A program made the position numbers and the translations under genes. Under the pieces are notes generated by a model that saw only the letters and a program-made list of their open reading frames with translations, had not been told where the DNA came from and did no database searches. 64,000 nucleotides of DNA, taken from the NCBI GenBank assembly GCA_022786605.1, contig JALFWW010000017.1, positions 39,547 to 103,546 on the forward strand, in the 5' to 3' direction. Origin of the DNA: Clostridia bacterium (GTDB lineage: Bacteria; Bacillota; Clostridia; Lachnospirales; Anaerotignaceae). Shown in pieces: positions 9,538 through 18,357 of the stretch. Numbering within the stretch: the first letter of the stretch is position 1; each line of letters opens with the position of its first letter.

Positions 9538-10362
9538 TCAAAGGCGTTTTTTCAGTATACGTTTTTCCAGCAGGTTGATGGCTTCGTAAAGAAGTGCCGC
9601 TAGAATAGACAGAATGACAACACTCATGAGAACCCATGAAAGTTTGAAAACCTGGCTTCCATAGATAATGAGGAACCCCAGACCTGCCTGTGCCACCAGA
9701 AATTCCCCTACGATAACGCCTACAAAGGAAAGTCCAACGTTGATCTTCAAAGCGTTGACCATACAGGGGATATTGGCAGGGAATACAACTTTTTTCAGAA
9801 TCTGCCATTTCCCGCCGCCAAAAATACGGATGAGTTTGATCTTTTCTTCGTCAGTCTGTAGAAAACCGTTTAGGACAGTCATAATGGTGACAATGACTGA
9901 TGTGAGCAGTGCCACAACGATGATGGAAGTTTTGCCATTGCCCAGCCAGACAATAATGATGGGGGCGAGAGCAGTTTTGGGCAGGGCATTGAGAACTACC
10001 AGATAAGGTTCTGCCACATCGGAAATCATCCGGTTCCACCAGAGCAGTATAGCAGTCAGTGTGCCAAGTATGGTGCCCAGCACGAAGCCGGCAACAGTTT
10101 CCGCTAACGTAATACCGATATGTTTCCAAAGCATGCCGTTTTCTGCCATTTCCACAGCGGTAGCCCAGATTTCCGTGGGCTGGCTGAACAAAAAGGCATC
10201 CACCCAGCCTTTGCGGGCAGCCACTTCCCATAAAAGGAAAAAGCCAACTAACAGCAAAATCTGTATGGTGTAGATGGTATAGCGCCGCAGCTTCAGACGA
10301 CGCAGAAAGGCAGCCTGCTGGGCAGAAACGGGAGGTCGTTTGATTTCACGCCACATGGACAT
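9538..10362 (-). CDS. ABC transporter permease (SsuC/TauC/ThiX-like)
   Basis: 6-TM permease with the EAA-loop-like segment 'LPKTALAPIIIVWLGNGKTSIIVVALLTSVIVTIMTVLNGF'. Confidence 0.85.
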   Translation of the reverse strand: MSMWREIKRPPVSAQQAAFLRRLKLRRYTIYTIQILLLVGFFLLWEVAARKGWVDAFLFSQPTEIWATAVEMAENGMLWKHIGITLAETVAGFVLGTILGTLTAILLWWNRMISDVAEPYLVVLNALPKTALAPIIIVWLGNGKTSIIVVALLTSVIVTIMTVLNGFLQTDEEKIKLIRIFGGGKWQILKKVVFPANIPCMVNALKINVGLSFVGVIVGEFLVAQAGLGFLIIYGSQVFKLSWVLMSVVILSILAALLYEAINLLEKRILKKRL

Positions 10363-11092
10363 CCAGCTCCTTCCAGATTTGATTGAAATATTCTCGAAAT
10401 TCCGGCGCTTCCCGGGCTTTCATGGGGGTGCGGTTTTCCACGGAAAGGGAGATTGTGTGAATTTTTTTCAGTCGTGCGGGACGACCGGATAATACGATGA
10501 CACGGTCGGAAAGGCTGATGGCTTCGGAAATGTCGTGGCTTACCAGAAGGGCTGTTTTTCCCTCCTTGCGGATGATGGTGCCGATTTCGTCTGCCACAGA
10601 CAGTCTGGTCTGATAATCCAGTGCGGAAAAAGGTTCATCCAGCAGCAGAATATCCGGGCGGACGGCAAGGGTACGAATCAGGGCAGCCCGCTGGCGCATG
10701 CCGCCGGAAAGTTCCGAGGGGAAACGGTCTTTGAAATCGCCTAAGCCATATTGATCCAGCATGTGATCCACAAAAGCGATATTTTCCGGAGTCAGTTTGC
10801 CTTGCAGCTCCAATCCTAACTGGGCATTGCGGCGGATGGTGCGCCATTCCAGCAGATGGTCTTTTTGCAGCATGTAGCCAATGTTGCCGTTGACGGAAAG
10901 ACTGCCGGAGGAAGGGGGGATCAATCCTGCCAGCATGGATAATATGGAGGATTTACCGCAGCCGCTGGGACCAACGATGGTGACAAATTCCCCTTCCTCC
11001 ACGGAAAAAGACAGATGGGAAACGGCCTTCGTTTCGCCGCTGAGACTGTGATAACTGAGGGTGACGTCATGCAGAGAAAGCATGGGGCGCAA
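10346..11092 (-). CDS. ABC transporter ATP-binding protein (SsuB/TauB-like)
   Basis: Walker A GPSGCGKSS, signature LSGGMRQRAALIR, Walker B DILLLDEPFSALD. Confidence 0.92.
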   Translation of the reverse strand: MRPMLSLHDVTLSYHSLSGETKAVSHLSFSVEEGEFVTIVGPSGCGKSSILSMLAGLIPPSSGSLSVNGNIGYMLQKDHLLEWRTIRRNAQLGLELQGKLTPENIAFVDHMLDQYGLGDFKDRFPSELSGGMRQRAALIRTLAVRPDILLLDEPFSALDYQTRLSVADEIGTIIRKEGKTALLVSHDISEAISLSDRVIVLSGRPARLKKIHTISLSVENRTPMKAREAPEFREYFNQIWKELDVHVA

Positions 11093-11207
11093 TGGGAAGA
11101 CCTCCTTTGCAAATTATATGTTTATACTATGGATGCAGGGACAAAAGGTGCCTTTCCTACTGGAAAAAACTGTGGTATACTTTTGAAAAAATGAAAGAAG
11201 GGATTTT

Positions 11208-11858
11208 ATGTCACAGGAAATCAAACCAGCGTTGGTTGTCATTGATATGGAAGAGGGATTTCTGAACGAAAACTCTCCTTTGTACATCAAACAGGCGGCA
11301 GATACAGTGCCTGCACTGGCGAAGGTCATCGCGGAAGCAAGAAACAGAAAAATTCCCGTTTTCTTCGTCAACCGCATTTACCGAAAAGATGGCAGCGATG
11401 TAGAAGCGTGCCGTTATGACAATTGGCTGGCAGGGGGACGCTGTCTGGCACCAAACAGCACAGGGGACTGTTCCATTCAGGTGCCGGAAGCCTTTACACC
11501 ACAGGTAGGAGATTATACCATTATCAAACCCAGATTTTCCGCATTTTTCCAGACAGAATTGGATTTGATTCTGCGCAGACTGCGGGTGGATACGGTGATT
11601 CTGACAGGTACTACCACGCCAAACTGTATCCGCGCAACTTGCTATGATGGGTTATCTCTGGACTATAATGTGGCAATCATTGAGGATTGCTGTTCTTCCA
11701 GAAGCGAAGCGGTGCAGAAAGCCAATATGGAAGATATGGCGTTTATCGGCGCAACGGTATTGGATGCGGAAACTTTCCTGAAAGAAGGTGTTGTTATGAA
11801 AAACGTGGTGCAGGAAGTAAGAGATCGGGTAGAAGCTGACGAAACAGCACCAGAATAA
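11208..11858 (+). CDS. Cysteine hydrolase, isochorismatase/nicotinamidase family
   Basis: ALVVIDMEEGFL; KPRFSAFFQTELD; VDTVILTGTTTPNCIRATCYDGLSLDYNVAIIEDCC. Confidence 0.88.
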   Translation: MSQEIKPALVVIDMEEGFLNENSPLYIKQAADTVPALAKVIAEARNRKIPVFFVNRIYRKDGSDVEACRYDNWLAGGRCLAPNSTGDCSIQVPEAFTPQVGDYTIIKPRFSAFFQTELDLILRRLRVDTVILTGTTTPNCIRATCYDGLSLDYNVAIIEDCCSSRSEAVQKANMEDMAFIGATVLDAETFLKEGVVMKNVVQEVRDRVEADETAPE

Positions 11859-11897
11859 AAAACAAAAGTAAAATGGGGGCGGTGAAAGGAGTTTTGT

Positions 11898-12719
11898 ATG
11901 AAAAAGAAAGGGATTTTTCTGCTGGCAGGTGTCCTTACCGTTGGCATACTGGTCTCCACATTGCAGACCCATTTGAAAGTACAGACATATCAGCTGGCAT
12001 CTCCGAAAATCACTTCTCCAGTCCGTTTGGCAGTGATTACAGACCTGCACAGTACCATTTACGGTGAGAATCAGCAGGAATTGGTGGAGGTACTAGAAGA
12101 ACAGAGCCCAGATATGGTATTGCTGTCAGGAGATATTGCCGACGATGAAGTGCCCCATGATGGTACGAAGCAACTGCTGGATGCCATTGGAAATACATGT
12201 CCTTGTTTCTATGTTTCCGGCAATCATGAACATTGGTCAGGAGAATATGAGGAAATTGCGGAAATGATTGCTTCTTATGGCGTTAACGTATTGGAAGGGG
12301 AAACAACGGAACTGGATGTGAACGGCAACGCTATCCAGATTGCAGGAGTGGATGATCCAGACAAATTTTCTGATTTTTCAGAATGGGAAAGTCAATTAGA
12401 ACAGGTAAAAGAAGAAAGAAACGACGATGCTTTTACCATTCTTCTTTCCCATCGCCCGGAACTGGTACAGCGGTATGAAGAAAGCGGCTTTGATCTGGTG
12501 GCGGCAGGACATGCCCATGGGGGGCAGATACGGATACCCTTCATTTTGAATGGATTGTTTGCGCCCAATCAGGGATGGTTTCCCGATTACGCCGGCGGTA
12601 TGTATCAGCTGGAAGAAACCACCATGGTAGTAAGCCGGGGACTTTGCAAAAATAGTCTGCCTCGTATCTGGAATCCTCCAGAAATGGTCATGGTGGAATT
12701 GGTGCCGGATGAAGCATGA
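11898..12719 (+). CDS. Metallophosphoesterase, YkuE-like
   Basis: Signal anchor; ITDLHST, LLSGDIADD, YVSGNHEHW, AAGHAHGGQIRIPF. Confidence 0.88.
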   Translation: MKKKGIFLLAGVLTVGILVSTLQTHLKVQTYQLASPKITSPVRLAVITDLHSTIYGENQQELVEVLEEQSPDMVLLSGDIADDEVPHDGTKQLLDAIGNTCPCFYVSGNHEHWSGEYEEIAEMIASYGVNVLEGETTELDVNGNAIQIAGVDDPDKFSDFSEWESQLEQVKEERNDDAFTILLSHRPELVQRYEESGFDLVAAGHAHGGQIRIPFILNGLFAPNQGWFPDYAGGMYQLEETTMVVSRGLCKNSLPRIWNPPEMVMVELVPDEA

Positions 12720-12722
12720 AAA

Positions 12723-12897
12723 AGGGGAATCTTCATAAGAAAACAAAAAAGCTGAAATCCTTATCATAACAGAGGATTTCAGCTTTCTTATTATAGAGAT
12801 TTTATTCGGCATGTTTTCTTCTAAAGACAGCCATTGTAATTTCCCTTAAGAAATCAAGAATAAGGAAATGCAATGTTTTCTTAAGGGAAATCAGCTT
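12723..12897 (+). repeat. Doubly palindromic dispersed repeat, copy 2 (A->B orientation)
   Basis: GGGGAATCTTCATAAGAAAACAAAAAAGCTGAAATCC...GGATTTCAGC...ATGTTTTCTTCTAAAGACAGCC + AATTTCCCTTAAGAAA...TTTTCTTAAGGGAAATC. A separate intact hairpin (AGCTGGAA...TTCCAGCT) follows at ~12897-12935. Confidence 0.8.
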
Positions 12898-12958
12898 AGC
12901 TGGAATTCTGATGTTTCAGGGGTTCCAGCTATTTTGCGTTCGGATGAATGATGGAAAA

Positions 12959-13309
12959 TTATTTTGCCCAGTCATTGACTACAAGAGCGATCAGTTCCAC
13001 ATCTTCGTCTGTATTGTTTTCCATGGCGTGCCACTGACCTACTTCGATCAAACAAACATCACCGGGGCGTACAGTTGTTTTGGAGCCGTCATTGTCTACG
13101 AATGTGCCTTCCCCTTTGATGATGGCATAAGGTTCTGTGTTGCCTACATGCTGATGCCAGCCGATGGAGCTGTGGGGTTTCATAACCAGTCTTGCATACA
13201 TTTTGCCATGACCCATCAGTTCTTCTTCTGTGAGAAAATGGTGGATTTCGATGATGCCTTTGCCATCTCTGAGTCCTTCTTTGATTACAACATTCTCTTT
13301 TCTTACCAT
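12959..13309 (-). CDS. Cupin-domain protein
   Basis: MKPHSSIGWHQHVGNTEPYAIIKGEGTFVDNDG...VRPGDVCLIEVGQWHAMENN cupin motifs. Confidence 0.88.
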   Translation of the reverse strand: MVRKENVVIKEGLRDGKGIIEIHHFLTEEELMGHGKMYARLVMKPHSSIGWHQHVGNTEPYAIIKGEGTFVDNDGSKTTVRPGDVCLIEVGQWHAMENNTDEDVELIALVVNDWAK

Positions 13310-13312
13310 GGT

Positions 13313-14260
13313 TCAATTCTCCTTTCTTATTTGAAACGTTGCGGCACTTTTGACACCTGAAAGGTCAAAAAGCGGTGTGTATTCCGATGTGGCCGCAGAG
13401 CGTTTTTGCACAAATCCGTTGGTCAAGCCGATTTCCAGAAAATATTCCGTGACTTTTTCATATTCAAACGTAGTCAGTCTGCGGGAAAGATTCCGAAATT
13501 CTGTGGCGTGATACATGGGGGTGTACTGATTCAGCAGGGACACATAAGCGTCCTTTCCCAGATTTTCCCGTATCCAGTCCAAAACCCGAAAACTGTCTTT
13601 ATAATGTCCGGGAAGGACAAGGTGCCGCAGGATCAGCCCTTTTTCCATGATGCCATTTTCATCAAAAATATCGGCTTTTGTCTGTCTGCGCATTTCCAAA
13701 ATGGCTGCCGCTGTGGTTTCGGCGTAGTGAGGCGCCTTGGAATACTGCACAGCAAGAGTGTCATCCCAGTATTTGAAGTCCGGCAGATACACATCCACAA
13801 GCCCATCCAGCATCCGTAAGCCATCCAGACTTTCATAGCCATTGGAATTATAGACCACAGGAATGGAAAGCCCTTGCGCCTTTGCTTTTTCCAGTGCCTC
13901 CGCAATCTGGGGGATAAAGTGGGAGGCGGATACTAGATTGATGTTATGCAGTCCTCGGCTTTGCTGTTCCAGAAAGATTTCCGTCAGTCGTTCAATAGAA
14001 ATTTCCGCGCCGAAATTCTCCTGACTGATGTCGTGGTTTTGACAAAAAACACAGCGCAGATTGCAGTGAGAGAAAAAGACAGTGCCGGAACCCCTTGTGC
14101 CGCTGATGGGCGGTTCTTCCCATTGATGGGCAGAAACCAACGCTACTTTTGGCAGCGTGCCTGCGCCGCAAAAGCCCACTTTGCCGGACAGACGGTCCGT
14201 GCCGCAGTTTCTGGGACAGAACGTGCAGTGCTGCAATGCCTGTTGCGTGCTCAGATTCAT
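13313..14260 (-). CDS. Radical SAM protein, PflA/PflX-like
   Basis: CTFCPRNCGTDRLSGKVGFC N-terminus and CNLRCVFCQNHDIS radical SAM CxxxCxxC; RBS precedes ATG at 14260. Confidence 0.88.
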   Translation of the reverse strand: MNLSTQQALQHCTFCPRNCGTDRLSGKVGFCGAGTLPKVALVSAHQWEEPPISGTRGSGTVFFSHCNLRCVFCQNHDISQENFGAEISIERLTEIFLEQQSRGLHNINLVSASHFIPQIAEALEKAKAQGLSIPVVYNSNGYESLDGLRMLDGLVDVYLPDFKYWDDTLAVQYSKAPHYAETTAAAILEMRRQTKADIFDENGIMEKGLILRHLVLPGHYKDSFRVLDWIRENLGKDAYVSLLNQYTPMYHATEFRNLSRRLTTFEYEKVTEYFLEIGLTNGFVQKRSAATSEYTPLFDLSGVKSAATFQIRKEN

Positions 14261-14433
14261 GTGTTTTGGCTCCTTTCTGGTGGTTTTGTCATGTGAAACC
14301 GCCAGAGGGAGGCTGCACAAACCGACAGGCTTATTTTACCATGAATCACAGCAGTTTCCTATAGAAAAATGTCAATTGCCATGTTAAAATGCAGAAGAAA
14401 AGAGAAAGCAGTCAAAACAAAGGGGGAAGCGGC

Positions 14434-14649
14434 ATGGAAACATACAAAACCATTTTGAAGGAAGTACAGGTCAGAGATGAAGTATATTGCGATTGCTGCG
14501 GCAAAAAGATTGACACAGAAGGGGAAGATTATCTCCATCTGGAAAAACAATGGGGTTATTTTTCTCAAAAAGACGGGGAAAATCATGTACTGGATATTTG
14601 CGAAGGATGTTATGATAAATGGCGCGGCAGTTTTGCAGGCGGAAAATGA
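14434..14649 (+). CDS. Small zinc-ribbon-like protein of unknown function
   Basis: 71 aa with CDCCGKKI and DICEGCYDKW paired CxxC motifs; RBS AGGGGGAAG before ATG at 14434; terminator GCAGGGGATTCCCCCTGCTTTTT follows. Confidence 0.65.
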   Translation: METYKTILKEVQVRDEVYCDCCGKKIDTEGEDYLHLEKQWGYFSQKDGENHVLDICEGCYDKWRGSFAGGK

Positions 14650-14886
14650 AAGTTCGGCAGGGGATTCCCCCTGCTTTTTCTTTGGAAAAAATATGTGTAC
14701 AGAGTCGTTTTTTGTGGAAAAATAGAAGTTTTCGCGAAAATGTTCTTTCTGTAAAGAACTTTGTTTTTCTTTGAGATTTGGGCGTTTTTTCTTTTCATTC
14801 CATGGAAAAAATGGTATAATTCCTATGAAAAAGGTTTGGTTCCATCTGAAACTTTTTTCGATCAAATAAAAAGAAAGGGAGTCATC

Positions 14887-15603
14887 ATGAAATATCTGAT
14901 TGATACTCATACCCATACCATTGCCAGCGGACATGCTTACAGCACACTGGACGAAAATGTCCTCTGCGCGGCACGGAAAGGGCTGGAGGCTATAGCCATT
15001 ACAGACCATGCGCCTATGATGGCGCATACCACATGTCATGCCTACTTTGCCAATCTCCATGTGGTGCCAAAAGAACTTCATGGCGTGCGTGTACTGCGGG
15101 GCATTGAGCTGAATATCATGGACTTTGACGGTTCGGTGGATATGGACGAGAAAGTCCTTTCCCGTCTGGATATTGCCATTGCCAGCCTGCATACACCTTG
15201 TTTGGCACCGGGCACCAAAGAGGAAAACACCAGAGCCTGCCTGAAGGTCATGGAAAATCCTTTGGTAGATATTCTGGGGCATCCGGGAGACCCTCGTTAT
15301 CCGCTGGATTACGAACTTCTGGTGGAAAAAGCCAAAGAAACAGGCACAATTTTGGAAATCAACAACACATCTCTCATTCCCGGCGGTTTTCGGGACGGAA
15401 GCGCGGAAAACATTGCATACATGCTGCGCCTTTGCAAAGAAGCAAAGCTGCCTGTGGTGGTTGGCAGTGATGCCCATTTTTATACCAGTATCGGTGAATT
15501 TGACCATGCGGAAGCATTGATGAAGAAAGTGGATTTTCCCAAAAGTCTGGTGCTGAACGCCAGTGTAGATGGGCTCATCAGCGCGTTAAAGCGCAACAAA
15601 TAA
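14887..15603 (+). CDS. PHP-domain phosphatase/hydrolase (YcdX-like)
   Basis: DTHTHTIASGHAYSTLDENV; ITDHAPMM; LGHPGDPRYP; VVGSDAHFYTSIGEFD. Confidence 0.88.
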   Translation: MKYLIDTHTHTIASGHAYSTLDENVLCAARKGLEAIAITDHAPMMAHTTCHAYFANLHVVPKELHGVRVLRGIELNIMDFDGSVDMDEKVLSRLDIAIASLHTPCLAPGTKEENTRACLKVMENPLVDILGHPGDPRYPLDYELLVEKAKETGTILEINNTSLIPGGFRDGSAENIAYMLRLCKEAKLPVVVGSDAHFYTSIGEFDHAEALMKKVDFPKSLVLNASVDGLISALKRNK

Positions 15604-15692
15604 TTTGACAGGAACGCCCAAAAAAATCTTTACTTTAACACTTTAGTATGCTAATATGTAAAGAGAATTGAAAGCAAAGGTGGCGTTCGGTT

Positions 15693-16019
15693 ATGAACAA
15701 AAAAATCAAAAGTGAATTAGTGGACAGGCTTTTTCAGTGTATCCTCAGCATGGAAACCGTGGAAGAATGTTATCAGCTTTTTGAGGATTTATGCACCGTC
15801 AATGAAATACAGGCAATTGCCCAGCGTATGGAAGTAGCGGTAATGCTGAACGCAAAAAAAACTTATGTGGAAATTGCGGAAAAAACAGGGGCTTCTACGG
15901 CCACCATCAGCCGCGTGAATCGCTGTCTGCATTATGGCACAGATGGCTATAAACTTGCCATTGGCAGAGTTTATGGAGATGGTGCCCAGACGGAAAAGAC
16001 GGAAGAAGCAGAACAGTAA
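15693..16019 (+). CDS. TrpR-like protein, YerC/YecD family
   Basis: VEECYQLFEDLCTVNEIQAIAQRMEVAVML...TYVEIAEKTGASTATISRVNRCLHYG. Confidence 0.9.
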   Translation: MNKKIKSELVDRLFQCILSMETVEECYQLFEDLCTVNEIQAIAQRMEVAVMLNAKKTYVEIAEKTGASTATISRVNRCLHYGTDGYKLAIGRVYGDGAQTEKTEEAEQ

Positions 16020-16107
16020 CCCATAGATGAGCTTAGGAAGGGAGTTGGCACTTTCTCAGGTGTCCGCTTCCTTTTCTTTGCCAAAAAGACAGAACAGGAG
16101 TAAAAAC

Positions 16108-18345
16108 ATGATTGGATTTGAACAGTTGAACAATATGCAGCAAAAGGCGGTTATGCAGACAGAAGGTCCCGTTTTGGTGCTGGCAGGCGCTGGCAGCGGT
16201 AAGACAGGGGCTTTGACTGTCCGTATCGCCCATTTGCTGGAAACAGGCGTAAAACCTTGGAACATTCTGGCGATTACTTTCACCAACAAAGCAGCTAAGG
16301 AAATGCGGGAACGTGTGGACAAACTGGTTGGACAGGGCGCGGAAGATATCTGGATCAGCACCTTCCATTCCACCTGTGTGCGTATCCTGCGCAGAGAAAT
16401 CAGCCATCTGGATTATGACGGTCAGTTCTCTATTTATGACGCTGACGATCAGGAAAAAGTCATGAAGGAAGTATTCAAACGCCTGAATATGAGCCCCATC
16501 GACAAGAGTTTTTCCGTTCGTGCGGCTATTTCTCAGATCAGCAAACAGAAAGAAGAAATGGTCAGCTGGGAAGACTACGCAAAGACTGTAGACCCTTTTG
16601 ACATCAAAGGCAAACGTCTGGCAAAGGTATACCAGCTTTATCAGCAGCTGTTGAAAGAAAGCAACGCTCTGGACTTTGACGATCTGATCTATAAGACGGT
16701 TCTGCTGTTCCGTACCCATCCGGAAGTGCTGGATAAATATCAGGAACGTTTCCGTTATATCATGGTAGACGAATATCAGGACACCAACACATCCCAGTAT
16801 GAGCTGGTACACATGCTGGCGGCAAAATACCAGAATCTGTGCGTGGTAGGGGACGACGACCAGAGTATTTATGGCTGGAGAGGCGCTAACATCCGCAATA
16901 TTCTGGATTTTGAAAAAGACTTCCCTAACACAACGGTCATCAAACTGGAACAGAACTATCGTTCCACCAAAAAAATTCTGGATGCGGCAAACGCGGTCAT
17001 CCATAATAATGTGACCAGAAAAGAAAAATCTCTGTGGACAGAAAATGACAGCGGCAGCATCATCCATATTTATAAAGCAGACAACGAATACGATGAAGCA
17101 CGCTATGTGGCAGAACAGATCGAACAGCTTCAGAAAGAAGGCAAGAGCCTGAATAACTTTGCGGTACTGTATCGTGCCAACGCACAGTCCCGTACCGTGG
17201 AAGACCAGCTGGTGAAAAAAGGCATCCCTTATCGTCTGTTTGGCGGCGTGCGTTTCTATGAAAGAAAAGAAATCAGAGACATTCTTTCTTATCTGAAAGT
17301 GCTGGCAAACCCTGCCGATACCATTGCCCTGCGGAGAATCATCAATGTGCCTAAACGTGGTATCGGGGATACTTCTTTGGAAAAAGTGGTAACCTATGCC
17401 CAGAACCATGGCATGGGGCTTTATGAAGCATTGGCGCATCTGGATGATATGCCGGAATTGAAAACAAGAGTGAAGAAGTTCAAGGAATTCTATGAACTCT
17501 TTGAAAGCCTGCGTCGTGATTATGAAGGCATGACAGCGGCAGAACTCATTGACGCCGTTGTAAAACGCAGCGGCTACCTGCAGCAGCTTTTGACAGAAGG
17601 CACTGACGAAGCACTGGCAAGAATTGAAAACATCGACGAATTTGTCAATAAAGCAACAGAATATGATAAACAGAATCCCGAAGCAGGTCTGGAAGGATTT
17701 TTGGAAGAAGTGGCTCTGGTGGCTGACATTGACGGATACAACGAAGGGGACGAAAGTGTGGTGCTGATGACACTCCACAGCGCAAAAGGTCTGGAATTCC
17801 CTTATGTATTCATCATCGGTATGGAAGAAGGCATTTTCCCCGGCTATCGTGCGGTGATGTTCGGCGGCGAAAAAGAAATTGAGGAAGAACGCCGTCTGTG
17901 CTATGTAGGTATCACCCGCGCAAAAGAAGTGCTTTACATGACCCACGCAAAAAGCCGTATGCAGCATGGTCTGACACAGTACAATCCACCTTCCCGTTTC
18001 CTGAAGGAAATCCCTCAGGATTTGGTGGATATGCCTACTCGTCAGATGTCTGATATGGCGAAGAAATACGCAATGCGGGAAAGCATGAAAGTAAGCCCTG
18101 TGACACCTGCACGCAGCAAGGTGAATCCTTATGCTCAGCCCATCAAACGGGAAATGCCTGCGCCTAAGGACTTTAAGCTGGATTATGAAGTAGGGGATAA
18201 AGTCCGTGCGCCCAAGTACGGCATTGGCGTTGTCAAATCCATTCAGGGCGGCGGCGCAGATTTTGAAGTAGAGGTATCCTTCGGCGAAAAAGGAACCAAG
18301 AAATTTATGGCAAAACTTTCCAAGCTGATCAAAGTCAGCGAATAA
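16108..18345 (+). CDS. pcrA: ATP-dependent DNA helicase PcrA/UvrD
   Basis: GAGSGKTGALTVRI, DEYQDTN, DDDQSIYGWRGA, LMTLHSAKGLEFPYVFIIGMEEG; start ATG at 16108 after an AGGAG RBS. Confidence 0.95.
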   Translation: MIGFEQLNNMQQKAVMQTEGPVLVLAGAGSGKTGALTVRIAHLLETGVKPWNILAITFTNKAAKEMRERVDKLVGQGAEDIWISTFHSTCVRILRREISHLDYDGQFSIYDADDQEKVMKEVFKRLNMSPIDKSFSVRAAISQISKQKEEMVSWEDYAKTVDPFDIKGKRLAKVYQLYQQLLKESNALDFDDLIYKTVLLFRTHPEVLDKYQERFRYIMVDEYQDTNTSQYELVHMLAAKYQNLCVVGDDDQSIYGWRGANIRNILDFEKDFPNTTVIKLEQNYRSTKKILDAANAVIHNNVTRKEKSLWTENDSGSIIHIYKADNEYDEARYVAEQIEQLQKEGKSLNNFAVLYRANAQSRTVEDQLVKKGIPYRLFGGVRFYERKEIRDILSYLKVLANPADTIALRRIINVPKRGIGDTSLEKVVTYAQNHGMGLYEALAHLDDMPELKTRVKKFKEFYELFESLRRDYEGMTAAELIDAVVKRSGYLQQLLTEGTDEALARIENIDEFVNKATEYDKQNPEAGLEGFLEEVALVADIDGYNEGDESVVLMTLHSAKGLEFPYVFIIGMEEGIFPGYRAVMFGGEKEIEEERRLCYVGITRAKEVLYMTHAKSRMQHGLTQYNPPSRFLKEIPQDLVDMPTRQMSDMAKKYAMRESMKVSPVTPARSKVNPYAQPIKREMPAPKDFKLDYEVGDKVRAPKYGIGVVKSIQGGGADFEVEVSFGEKGTKKFMAKLSKLIKVSE

Positions 18346-18357
18346 TTTTTGGGAGCG

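Noticed and set aside
12897-12935. Split host terminator around repeat copy 2
   Set aside because: The flanking hairpin AGCTGGAA...TTCCAGCT lies wholly to one side of the element, so the split-terminator pattern cannot be claimed for this copy.
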